DNA from: Luteolibacter arcticus
GTDB lineage: Bacteria; Verrucomicrobiota; Verrucomicrobiia; Verrucomicrobiales; Akkermansiaceae
DNA: 64,000 bases
Direction: 5' to 3'
NCBI RefSeq assembly: GCF_025950235.1
Contig: NZ_JAPDDT010000016.1
Span: 1 to 64,000 of the forward strand
Position numbers and translations under genes: made by a program. The notes below the pieces were generated by a model that was given only the letters and a program-made list of their open reading frames with translations, was not told the origin of the DNA and searched no databases. Positions 25,210 to 34,284 of this stretch are shown piece by piece (the first letter of the stretch is position 1; every line of letters starts with the position of its first letter).

Positions 25210-28197
25210 CTACTCGTCCACGGTTATTTTGATGCGGTGGGCGAGTTTTGTGACGGCCTCGGTGACATACTCGTTCTGGAGGTCGAGCAGCCTGATTCCA
25301 TCGTATGATAGAAGAGCTTTGACATGCTCGGGGTAGTCAAGGCTTATACTGCTTTCGCCGAAGCTCTCCTGCCGCACCGAGATCATCGGCTTGTTGTTGT
25401 TGTAGGCCATTTCAATCTCTTTCAGCACCCAATCTGAGGCGAATGTTTCGGAAGAGAGAAGGCAGACGAAAATATCACAGTTTTCGATCTCATAGGCAAT
25501 CTTGTCGGTGACCATCATGGCGGCGTCCTGCTTTTGTGTGTCGAGGAAGACTCTGAATCCGTGCTCGCGCTCCAGTTCTCTTTGAAAGAAGGTGGCCCAT
25601 CCGGAACTGTTCTGCCCTCTGCGGTAGCTCATGAAAACGGAAACGCGGGAGTCGGCTCTTTTCCCAGAAGCGGCGCGCACCAGTTCCCGATGATAGTCTT
25701 TTATAGTTGGAAAGCGGTCGTCCGGATTTTCGCAAAGGGCGCGGGTGAACACAGCGTTCAACGCGCGGGGGATTTTCACGTCGGCCCGGGCGGCGCACTT
25801 GGCGATGGGTTCAGGACCCATTTCAAAATTGCGTTTTCGAACCTCGGGGATCTCCTGCCCTTCAAAGGGGCGCCGGTGGGTAATCATCAGGTATGCAATG
25901 GCGGCCATGGAGTACTGATCGGTAGCCGGGGAAGTTTTTTCGCCCTTCCATTGTTCCGGTGCCAGAAAGGCGGGGGCACCCATGACGAAATCGGACTTGT
26001 CGGTCTGCGTGGCGGCAAAGGCAAAGTCTGTGAGGTAGGGGTTTCCCTTGTCATCGAAGACGATAGAGGCCGGCTTCAGCCCCGCGTGAAGGATGCCGTT
26101 TTCGTGCACAAATGAGAGCGCGTCGCAAATCGTTTTGTGCCAGCCGAGGATGACATCCAGCGGCATTGGCACTGGACGATTCATCCTATCGGAGAGGTCG
26201 CCGCCCCCCATGAACGCGTAGGCAATGTAGGCAAAGTTCGAGAGTTGTAGTCGATCATTGGCAGGGTCGAATATAGTAGCGGAACACCCAAAATCCATGA
26301 TGGGACATATATTGGGATTTTGCAGCCCGGAAACCATACTGACTTCCCGACCGATTGCATCGAGGTAATGGGGTTGGTTACTGGTGTCGGGGGAAAGTAG
26401 CTTGATGGCGACGCGTTGAACTTGAGAGCCGGAGGGTCCGGTTTCGCGATGTCCCTCGTACCAATGCGAATTCGATTTCAGGGAGGTTTGCCGGGTGAGG
26501 ATGTAGCGCCGGTCAAGGACGCCACCGGTGAGCTCAGGGAAAACGGAGGGAATGTTTCGGGTGAATGTCAGGGTGGTATTGGCAGTCAGGCGGATCTCAT
26601 CGCCGTAAGCGAGTTGCCGGGGAGTGTTGGACGGGAGTTGGACTCCGTTGACATAGACTCCATTGGCGGATGCTGCATCGCTGATGTAGATACGATCGTC
26701 TCGACTATCAAAGACGGCGTGTGTGCGTGACATTCCGTCGTCAGAGGGGATCGAGAGGTCGGAATCTCGCACTCGCCCTACGGTGAAGGGATATCGATCG
26801 AGCACGACTCGCTGTCCGAGGCGTTCGGGAGACGGGCATTTTGTGATGATGAGGGCGGAAGAATCGGGCGAGCCGTAGTCCTCCCCAGGGGCGCCGCCGC
26901 CTCCGAGAATCCTCGTCTGATCGAGATCGGGAGAGGCCTCGAACTCATCTCGAAGCAATCGCGATTGGTTGGGTCGAGGTTGGAGGATGGTACGCTCGTC
27001 CCCGTCGATTTCTTCCGTGGGCGAAACGGAATCCGAGGGGTGCGAAGGGCTCCTGCGGATAATGCGCGTCTTCTGGCTGTCTTCGACGATTTCCCCGTTT
27101 TCGGGGCGTGACCAGCTTACAGTCTTGTCGTCTCCAAGCTTCGTCGCGTGGGAATCTTCGGTTTTCGGGAAGAATTGTGAATCGGGAAGTACACCGCGGA
27201 CTACGGGCTCTCTCTCTCTCTTTGCGGATGTCGGTAGGAGCTTTCGAAAAAGAATGCCTAGTTGTGAGGCGAGGCTTTTCTTAGCTGATCCAGTCTCTTG
27301 TGAGTCTGCCACGATCATGGCCCGCCATTCCGCAGCGGATTGTGGTCGGCTGTCCGTCTCGACGGACATGGCTTTGTCAATAGATCTCAAAAGAGGAGCG
27401 CCGTACTCTTCGACAAGTGCGGGATCAGAGTGGAGAGGCACATAGGGATCGCTGTCTGATCTTTGGACGATGCGGCCCATTACGTCCGGCGGCGTTTCTC
27501 CCCGAATCGCGCGCACCATCACTCCGGCCAGAGAAAAGAGATCTGACCAAGGACCCTGGTCTCCAGATTCAGAATACTGCTCGAAGGGGGCGTAGCCTGG
27601 TGTGACTACGGCGGTCATAACTGCCCGGTTCTGTATGGAGCTTCGGGCGCTGCCAAAATCGATGAGGACAGGCTGGCCGTCGTATCCTATCATGATATTT
27701 GACGGCTTGATGTCCCGATGTAGGTAGCCGCTTGAGTGAACGGCTTTCAATCCGTCGAGAAGTGGCAGGAGCAGGGAAATAATTTCCCCGCGGTCAGGTC
27801 GTTTATTGAGATCCCGAAGGTAGGTTTCGAGTGTTCGCCCCTCTTCGAGTTTAGTGACGATATAGGCCGTCCCGTTTCCTTCGATAATTTCGTGTACCTG
27901 AGCGACTGCGGGGTGATTGAATCTGGCAAGTGCTATCCCTTCTTTAATAAATCGGGAGCGTGCCCGCTGGAAATCCTTTTCGAGTGATGCGTCACGGGGG
28001 AATATTGTCTTCTCGGATCGAACTACGAGATCGACCGGAAACAATTCCTTGAGGGCAACTTCCCGATGAAGTTGCTGATCGTATGCAAGGTAGGTAATCC
28101 CGAATCCACCCTGACCGAGGACATTCTGAATGGTGAATTTTCCTACTTTCTCTCCTGGAGGGAGGGCATGGCGATTACTGTTCGTGGGGGTTTCCAT
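25210..28197 (-). CDS. Ser/Thr kinase - FHA - pseudokinase - TIR signalling protein
   Basis: The product is 995 aa from the start at 28197. Residues 18-295 are an active-looking Hanks kinase: VALK (K50), HRDIKPSN (160-167) and DFG (180-182). A disordered linker (about 300-440) carries repeated threonine motifs at T359, T377 (KTRII), T403 (RTIL) and T428 (QTRIL). Residues 455-545 are an FHA domain ('FTVGRVRDSDLSI', 'SRTHAVF', 'ANGVYVNGV'). Residues 555-840 are a second kinase fold that keeps K599 but has HAGLKPAS instead of HRDLKPxN and DFA instead of DFG, so it is a pseudokinase. Residues 851-990 are a TIR domain ('VSVFMSYRRGQNSS') with candidate catalytic Glu927. No transmembrane helix is seen. 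It is likely a phosphorylation-controlled TIR effector. Confidence 0.87.
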   Translation of the reverse strand: METPTNSNRHALPPGEKVGKFTIQNVLGQGGFGITYLAYDQQLHREVALKELFPVDLVVRSEKTIFPRDASLEKDFQRARSRFIKEGIALARFNHPAVAQVHEIIEGNGTAYIVTKLEEGRTLETYLRDLNKRPDRGEIISLLLPLLDGLKAVHSSGYLHRDIKPSNIMIGYDGQPVLIDFGSARSSIQNRAVMTAVVTPGYAPFEQYSESGDQGPWSDLFSLAGVMVRAIRGETPPDVMGRIVQRSDSDPYVPLHSDPALVEEYGAPLLRSIDKAMSVETDSRPQSAAEWRAMIVADSQETGSAKKSLASQLGILFRKLLPTSAKREREPVVRGVLPDSQFFPKTEDSHATKLGDDKTVSWSRPENGEIVEDSQKTRIIRRSPSHPSDSVSPTEEIDGDERTILQPRPNQSRLLRDEFEASPDLDQTRILGGGGAPGEDYGSPDSSALIITKCPSPERLGQRVVLDRYPFTVGRVRDSDLSIPSDDGMSRTHAVFDSRDDRIYISDAASANGVYVNGVQLPSNTPRQLAYGDEIRLTANTTLTFTRNIPSVFPELTGGVLDRRYILTRQTSLKSNSHWYEGHRETGPSGSQVQRVAIKLLSPDTSNQPHYLDAIGREVSMVSGLQNPNICPIMDFGCSATIFDPANDRLQLSNFAYIAYAFMGGGDLSDRMNRPVPMPLDVILGWHKTICDALSFVHENGILHAGLKPASIVFDDKGNPYLTDFAFAATQTDKSDFVMGAPAFLAPEQWKGEKTSPATDQYSMAAIAYLMITHRRPFEGQEIPEVRKRNFEMGPEPIAKCAARADVKIPRALNAVFTRALCENPDDRFPTIKDYHRELVRAASGKRADSRVSVFMSYRRGQNSSGWATFFQRELEREHGFRVFLDTQKQDAAMMVTDKIAYEIENCDIFVCLLSSETFASDWVLKEIEMAYNNNKPMISVRQESFGESSISLDYPEHVKALLSYDGIRLLDLQNEYVTEAVTKLAHRIKITVDE

Positions 28198-28301
28198 GGA
28201 GAATCACCGGATGTTTGCCAGACGCAAACGGACGAGGGCCAAGGCACCGATTGCGTTGCCTGTTGGTGCGTATTACAATCCTGATCGGTTGAGTCAAATC
28301 C

Positions 28302-28600
28302 CATCATGCGCAGCGTCTTGGGCGCCGGCGCGGGGCTTTTGACCTCGAAGCGCTCCGAGACGAGAGTGGTCTCGAGGTCGCGCACCTTGAGCTCGATCTC
28401 TCAGCTGGTGTCGTAGAATTAGGCAAGCTCGGCCCAATCGATCTCCGCAGCATCGGTCAGGGTGGTGACGAGCACCATTTCGCTGTTCTTGCCCTCGCGG
28501 TTTTCGAAGCGGAAGCGGATGTAGCGCACCTGCAGCGTGGCGGGCAGGGGCGTGCCGTCCCTCCCATGGAAAGTAGGCGGGCGGCAGGGGATTGCGCGGG
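28302..28600 (-). pseudogene. IS4-family transposase, central fragment with stops
   Basis: The minus strand reads PLPATLQVRYIRFRFENREG, then 'MVLVTTLTDAAEIDWAELA', stop, 'FYDTS', stop, 'EIELKVRDLETTLVSERFEV' and 'KSPAPAPKTLRMM'. This is the IS4 transposase core ending in the YREK-like 'WEIELxLRDLKTTL' region. Two in-frame stops (near 28420 and 28402) show decay. Similarity ends at 'RMM', at about 28302. The portion that should follow matches the C-terminal fragment at 17789-18058 on the plus strand. The 5' side is truncated where the secreted-protein remnant begins, near 28600. Confidence 0.8.
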
Positions 28601-28611
28601 CTTGTTCCAGG

Positions 28612-29913
28612 TCACGAGGCGTCCGGAACGTCGCCAAGATTCGGTTCGATACCAACGAGATCATCGCTACCAATCAGATCGATCCTCAGGACGCTTCCAA
28701 AGGCACCGATCCGTCCAAGGAGGCGCTGGTTACCTTGGACGATGGCCCGCCGACCGGTTCGGTGCTGCCGCTTCCCCCGAGCAGCGAGGAAACGCAAATC
28801 GACGTCCGCTGGGCCGGCGATGATCGCGGTGGCGTCGGCATCAATTCCTTCGACGTCTATGTGTCGGTGGATGGACAGGCGTTCACGCTGTGGCTGGATG
28901 ACACGACCCTGACCCACGCAATTTACCCCGGCTACTTCGGCCAGCATCTGGCATTTCACGCGGTGGCCGTGGATTTCCTCGGCCAGCAGCAGTTGCAGGC
29001 GCTGGCACCGGGTGGGCAAACGAGCACGACGATCGTGAATGACGACTACCTCGGTTGGCGAGGCGGGAGCTTCGGTGGAGCGGTTGGCAATCCCGCGATG
29101 CGAAACTCCCTGTGGGGAGATGATGCCGACCCTGATGGTGACGGCGTGTCCAATCTCTTCGAGTTCCTCTCGGCCACCGATCCTCTTCAGGGCGACGCGG
29201 GACTTGCCGGATCGCTGCGTGTGCAAAACGGAAAGGCGATTTTCTCTCACCGCCAAACGCCGGTGACCAACCATCTCGTCGATCACTACGTTGAATGGTC
29301 GCCGGACCTGCATCGCTGGTACACGGGCGGGATCCTTTACAATCTCGTCCAGGATGGGGGCGATCACTTGAAGCTGGACGCCCACATCACGACCCACGGC
29401 ATGAAGCGGGCCTTCTTCCGCAGGGTGGCCACGCGCAGGGTGATTTATGCGCACTGGATCTATGAGGAAGGCGCCACCTTTCAAGGTCGAGGAGGCGATG
29501 TGGATCCGAATGGCGATGGGATACCGAACGCCATCGCGTATGCTTTCGGCTTGCCAGGCATGGGTGCGGTTCCTGCCGCGGACTCGCAGCGTCTGCCGAA
29601 GGGGATTCTCACCCAAGCTATGGTAGGGGCTGAAGACGGGGCTGAAGTGCTGGAGAAGCGGGCCGGTCTCGAATTCTTGCTCCCGGCACCCGGCCCCGAG
29701 GATGTCGTTCTGATCGTGGAGTCGAGCCCATCGCTGCTATTGAATTCCTGGCGCGAGGCGGCGCGCAAGGTCGGCAGGCAGGGATGGACCATTGTCGACC
29801 CGCTGAAGACGAGGATCGCCAGTATTCCAAGCGGGACGACAACCCGCCACTCCGTCGCGGAACCGCTGGAAGCACGACGCTTCTACCGTGTGCGTGCCAT
29901 CATCCAGGAATGA
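28612..29913 (+). pseudogene. Secreted protein, C-terminal part only (5' end lost)
   Basis: The open frame extends upstream to 28537, but its first 25 or so codons lie antisense to IS4 debris. From about 28618 it reads 'RNVAKIRFDTNEIIATNQ' and 'PTGSVLPLPP...', the usual end of long Verrucomicrobia exoproteins with CARDB/fibronectin-like repeats. Next come the Ca-binding-like 'DPDGDGVSNLFEFLSATDP' and a second 'DPNGDGIPNAIAYAFGLPG' element, and the chain ends 'ARRFYRVRAIIQE'. No signal peptide or natural start exists, so the original gene was cut when the island junction formed. The remaining frame is intact over about 430 codons. Confidence 0.7.
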
Positions 29914-29922
29914 TTTTCTCCC

Positions 29923-30775
29923 ATGTCCTCCCCGATTCATCCCTGCACGCCGGATAGAAAGCAGGCCTGCGTCCGGCCTCCTCCGCTCCTCTTGGCGATC
30001 TTCGCGGCATGGTTGAGCATGTTAACGCTGCCGTCTTTGGGCGGGGTGTTATGGTCAGAGAAATTCGACGATGCCGGTGCCGCCGGTCGTTGGCAGGCCG
30101 GAGGTGATTGGGAGATCGGCCCGGTGACGGGTGGCCCGGGCAATGCGGTCTCTGCATCTGGCGTCGCGGCTACCGGTCTCGCGGCTGGGGCCATTCCGGC
30201 TATCACCCGCCGCATCGCCAGCGTTGGTTCGATCACCATTCCTGTCTCTTCGGTATCACCACGGCTACGCTTCAGACAATGGCATCGCTTTTCATCAGGA
30301 AGCATCGGACGGATCCAAGTGCGCCAGGTGGGGGCGGAGTGGATCAACTTGGAAGGAGCTTCGGTGAGTGGTCAAAGTACCGGGTGGGAGTGGGTATGCA
30401 TGGCCCTCGACGATCACTCCGGACAATCCATCGAGATCGGATTCCTCTGCGAAACGGGAGCTGCGGCAGCTGCGCCGGGTTGGTATCTGGATGACGTGGA
30501 GGTGGTCGACGGTCCTGAGAGTGACTATGCTGCCTGGCGGGCGGGCTATTTTCCCGGAGCTTATCCAGACTTGACCAAGGAAGCTGCTGTATGGGGGGGA
30601 TGACGATACGGACCGGGATGGCTGTGCGAATATTCTGGAATTCATCATGCAAAGGAACCCGCTGATGCCTGATGCCGCCCTCGGACCGGTAGCCCGGAAC
30701 GACGCTGGGGACTTCGTGATTACGTTCCGGGCGACCACCTCTGCCGTTCACGACGTATCGTGGCTCGGCCATTGA
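29923..30775 (+). pseudogene. Secreted beta-sandwich protein with frameshift at a G7 tract
   Basis: The first frame (29923-30603, 226 aa) has a signal-like hydrophobic segment (LLLAIFAAWLSMLTLPSLGG) and a choice-of-anchor/MAM-like fold ('LWSEKFDDAGAAGRWQ', 'GWYLDDVEVVDGP'). It stops after 'AAVWGG'. Six instead of seven G at 30593-30599 would continue as WGDDDTDRDGCANILEF and then 'FVITFRATTS' to a stop at 30773-30775. That continuation is the C-terminal module shared by the exoproteins here, so a one-base insertion in the homopolymer broke the gene. Even when repaired, the module is shorter than usual. It starts 9 bp after the preceding gene. Confidence 0.7.
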
Positions 30776-31088
30776 TCGAACAAGTTGAATTTATGGCTGC
30801 CTGGTGGAATTCGTTATGAGGAAGTGGGAAGGCGACCAGGCTACAGGGTCATGGAAGCGAGGATTTCGAAGAATCGAGAGGAGCGCATGTTCTTCTGGAT
30901 CGGCGCGTGGCGAAATCCATAGGGTAGGATGGCAGCATGTGGATGAAACGTAAGGGGGGTTAGTAGCACCGTTGGTAGATCCTTGGATGTGCCGGATGGT
31001 AGGTGTCGGATATCCGACACCTATGGAGCGTCACACGGGATAGATCAGGACGGACCAGATCGAGCGGCTTCGGACCGGCCGCTTCTTC
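30776..31088. other. Intergenic region with a long palindrome
   Basis: There is no gene in these 313 bp between the broken secreted protein and the 3' end of dnaE2. The only notable structure is the palindrome at 31000-31023. Confidence 0.5.
31000..31023. repeat. Perfect 24-bp palindrome
   Basis: TAGGTGTCGG, ATAT and CCGACACCTA form a perfect palindrome. As RNA it would be a 10-bp stem with a 4-nt loop, 66 bp past the dnaE2 stop. No U-run follows on the minus strand. It may be a weak terminator, or a protein-binding site as DNA. Confidence 0.6.
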
Positions 31089-34000
31089 CTAATGGAAGTC
31101 GTGGGAGCCGCCGGTCAGGGCTGCATCACTGCCGGGCATCGGGCGGATCGAGGTGACGTAGACGGTCGCCTGGTCGCCTTCACCGATCTGAACCCTCCCC
31201 TCCGCGAGTAAGAACGATTCGGCCGTGATCACCAGCCGGTAGGTGTGGAAGGTCGTTTTCGGCACAAACAGGTTCGCGATACCCGTCTCGTCTTCAAGGG
31301 AGATGAAGCAGTGACCCTTGGCGGTGCCCGGTCGTTGGCGACAGATGACCATGCCGGCAATGCTCACGGGGAAGCCATGCGGCAACCTGATGAGATCGAC
31401 GGAGCGCGGCAGCTTCAGCTCGGGATGTTGCTCACGCCATAAGCGCACAGGATGAGGCCCGGCTGAAGCGCTCTGCGTGGTGTAGTCCGCCGCGAGGCGC
31501 TCCGCCATCGCCATCGCAGGCAGAACATCCTCCCGAGGCTCCGGGGGCAGCAGGTCGCGGTAGAGCGGAAGCTCGACTTGCCAGAGGCCTGCACGCCGAT
31601 GGCCGACTGAAGGAAGCTGGTTGAGCGCGCCCGCCTTCGCGAGCAGCCGGCGTTCCTTTTGGTTCGGTTGGCATCGGTCGAGAAAGTCGGCCAACGAGGT
31701 AAAGGGACGCCTGCATCGTTCGGTGGCGATGCGTACTGCGGTCTCGCGCCCCAAACCTTTGATACGAAGCAGGCCGAGGCGGACGCTGTCGTTAGAGACT
31801 ACGGTGGTCCGGTCTTCGCTATGGACCACCGAGACCGGAAGGAATCGAATGCCCCGGCGCTTTCCGTCCTGGATCAGGGAATTCACCGAGTAGAATCCCA
31901 TGGGCTGGTTGTTGAGCAGGCCGGTGTAGAACTCCGCGGCATGGTGGACCTTCAGGTAGCACGAGGCGTAGGCAATGAGGGCAAACGAGATGGCGTGGCT
32001 TTCCGGGAATCCATAAAGCGCAAACGCACCGATGCTTTGGACGATCCTATCCTGGGCAACCTCGTCCACTCCTCGCTCCGCCATCCCCCGGCGGAGCTTT
32101 TCGACAACACGCCCCATTTTCTCCTGCGAGCGTTTCGAGCCCATCGTCCGCCGCAGTTCATCGGCTTCAGCGCCGGAGAAGCCCGCCACATCCATCGCGA
32201 TGCGGAGGATTTGCTCTTGGAAAAGGATAACGCCGAGCGTGCGCTTCAAGATGGGCTCGCAGAGCGGGTGGATGTGGTCGACCGATTCGATGCCGGTACG
32301 GCGATTGAGGTAGGGGTGCCGCATCTCGCCGACAATCGGGCCGGGTCTGATGATGGCCACTTCGACGGCCACGTCGTAGAAGCAGCGCGGCCGCAGGATG
32401 GGCAAGGTCGCCATCTGTGCCCGTGACTCGACCTGGAAGGTGCCGACCGTATCGGTGCGGCACATGAGATCGTAGACCGCTTCGTCGTCGTGCGGGATCT
32501 TCGCCAGATCGACCGGACGCCCCCGGCTGGAACAGATGGCAATCGCATCCTCCATCGCCGCGAGCATGCCGAGCCCGAGGAGATCGATCTTAACGATGCC
32601 GAGGTCTTCGCAGTCGTCCTTGTCCCATTGGACAACCGTTCGCCCCGGCATCGTCGCCCGCTGGAGTGGCACCACGGCATCGAGCCCCCGGTCGCAGACG
32701 ATCATGCCGCCGGAGTGCTGGCCAAGGTGCCGCGGCATACCGAGGACCGCGTGGTAAAGGCGGGACAAGGCAGGGAGCCTGGGATGGCTCGGCGGCAGCA
32801 ATGCTGAGACCCGGGCCTCGAACTCGCATTCCGGCTCGGGCTCCCGGTCGCCAAACTCGTCTGATCCATGCGCGCTCCCTTGGGAGAAGCGATCAGCGGT
32901 GGCCGGCGGGAAGCCGAGCACCTTGCTCATTTCCCGGAATGCCGACTTGGGACGATAGGTGATCACGTTGGCCGTCATCGCGGCACCACGTTCTCCATAC
33001 TTCCTGAAGACGTGTTGGATGACCGCCTCGCGGTGGTCGCCGGAGGGAAAATCGATGTCGATGTCCGGCCAGCTCTCGCGGTTCTCGCTGAGGAACCGCT
33101 CGAAGAGCAGCCCGCTGGCCACCGGGTCGAACGCCGTGATGCCCAAGCAGAAGCACACGGCACTGTTTGCCGCGGAGCCCCGGCCTTGGCAGAGGATACC
33201 GCGGCCCCGCGCAAACTCGATGATCTCGCGGACGATCAGGAAGTAACCGGCAAAGCCGAGGCGGCCGATCAGGGCTAGCTCATGTTCAAGCTGAGTCTTC
33301 ACCCGGCGAGGAACAAGGTTCGGCGCGTAGCGGCTACCTGATCCTTCGTAAGTGAATCGGCGGAGCATTGTTTGCTGCTCAGCTATCGAGAGCGGATTGC
33401 CACGTCCATCCGGGTAATCAGGGAAGCGGTAGCCGAGGTTCTCCAAGGTAAAATCAATGCGCTTCTCCAATCGGCGGCCGTTGTCGATCGCTTCCGGGAT
33501 GTCCGCGAACAGCTCGACCATCTGGCGCGGGGATTTTAGATGGCGCTCACCATTCGGCTCGAGAAGGTGGCCAGCGGCATCCAGCGAGACATGGTGCCGG
33601 AGGCAGCTGAACGCGTCGGCCAGCATTCGGTCGGCACGTGTCGCGTGTAACGGGGCATTGCACGCCCCGAGCGGCAGCTTGAGGTAGCCCGCCAGATCGA
33701 TCAGATGACGATTGAGCCGGCTATCGTCACGAAGGCCGTGGCGGTTGAGTTCCACGAAGACGTTCCCCGGGCCAAAGGTGCCGACGAGGCTCGTGGCGGA
33801 GGCTAGCGCACTGTCCTTGTCGTCGCGAAGGAGGTGGCGAACGACCGGGCCTTCGCGATCACCCGTCAACGCAATGAGGTCCCCGGTGCCCAACGCGGCT
33901 CGCTGTGGCGTTCCCAAGTGAACATCCGTGAGGTGCCGGCTGAGTATTTGGTATCCACGTCGCGTGGCGCAGAGGACGGGAACGAAGGCTCCGTCGGGCA

Positions 34001-34220
34001 ACTTCAACGACGAGGCTACAATCGCCCGAATGGCGACCTCCTTGGCGGCGGCGTGTGCCCGGGCGGAGCCGTAGAAGCCCCCCACGTCGGGAAGAGCCAG
34101 GCTCCGGTACCCCAGTTCCGCGGCTCGGTGAACCAGCGTCTCTGGCTGGCTCGCCCCCCGGAGAAACGAGAAGGCCGACGTCCCGTGGAATTCCGAAAAG
34201 GTTGGCAGGGGGAGAGGCAC
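31089..34220 (-). CDS. dnaE2: Error-prone DNA polymerase III alpha subunit DnaE2
   Basis: The product is 1043 aa from a GTG start, the usual length for DnaE2. An N-terminal PHP domain begins FHGTSAFSFLRGAS. The polymerase core has 'GRGSAANSAVCFCLGIT' and the catalytic 'PDIDIDFPSGDHR', which supplies two of the metal-binding Asp residues, followed by 'VIRPGPIVG' and 'VILFQEQIL'. The C-terminal OB-fold includes 'VSIAGMVICRQRPGTAKG'. DnaE2 performs translesion synthesis during the SOS response, usually with ImuA/ImuB; neither is in this window. It follows the SRAP gene by 64 bp on the same strand, so the two are probably co-induced by DNA damage. Confidence 0.95.
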   Translation of the reverse strand: MPLPLPTFSEFHGTSAFSFLRGASQPETLVHRAAELGYRSLALPDVGGFYGSARAHAAAKEVAIRAIVASSLKLPDGAFVPVLCATRRGYQILSRHLTDVHLGTPQRAALGTGDLIALTGDREGPVVRHLLRDDKDSALASATSLVGTFGPGNVFVELNRHGLRDDSRLNRHLIDLAGYLKLPLGACNAPLHATRADRMLADAFSCLRHHVSLDAAGHLLEPNGERHLKSPRQMVELFADIPEAIDNGRRLEKRIDFTLENLGYRFPDYPDGRGNPLSIAEQQTMLRRFTYEGSGSRYAPNLVPRRVKTQLEHELALIGRLGFAGYFLIVREIIEFARGRGILCQGRGSAANSAVCFCLGITAFDPVASGLLFERFLSENRESWPDIDIDFPSGDHREAVIQHVFRKYGERGAAMTANVITYRPKSAFREMSKVLGFPPATADRFSQGSAHGSDEFGDREPEPECEFEARVSALLPPSHPRLPALSRLYHAVLGMPRHLGQHSGGMIVCDRGLDAVVPLQRATMPGRTVVQWDKDDCEDLGIVKIDLLGLGMLAAMEDAIAICSSRGRPVDLAKIPHDDEAVYDLMCRTDTVGTFQVESRAQMATLPILRPRCFYDVAVEVAIIRPGPIVGEMRHPYLNRRTGIESVDHIHPLCEPILKRTLGVILFQEQILRIAMDVAGFSGAEADELRRTMGSKRSQEKMGRVVEKLRRGMAERGVDEVAQDRIVQSIGAFALYGFPESHAISFALIAYASCYLKVHHAAEFYTGLLNNQPMGFYSVNSLIQDGKRRGIRFLPVSVVHSEDRTTVVSNDSVRLGLLRIKGLGRETAVRIATERCRRPFTSLADFLDRCQPNQKERRLLAKAGALNQLPSVGHRRAGLWQVELPLYRDLLPPEPREDVLPAMAMAERLAADYTTQSASAGPHPVRLWREQHPELKLPRSVDLIRLPHGFPVSIAGMVICRQRPGTAKGHCFISLEDETGIANLFVPKTTFHTYRLVITAESFLLAEGRVQIGEGDQATVYVTSIRPMPGSDAALTGGSHDFH

Positions 34221-34284
34221 GGCGGGTCACCGTGCCCAATCTTTTTAAATGTTCAAAAGAACAGTATTCCTCGAGCTCCAGAAC

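Noticed and set aside
30593-30599. Programmed ribosomal frameshift at the G7 tract
   Set aside because: There is no typical slippery heptamer with a downstream stimulatory structure, and the restored product is still shorter than its relatives, so mutation or sequencing error is more likely.
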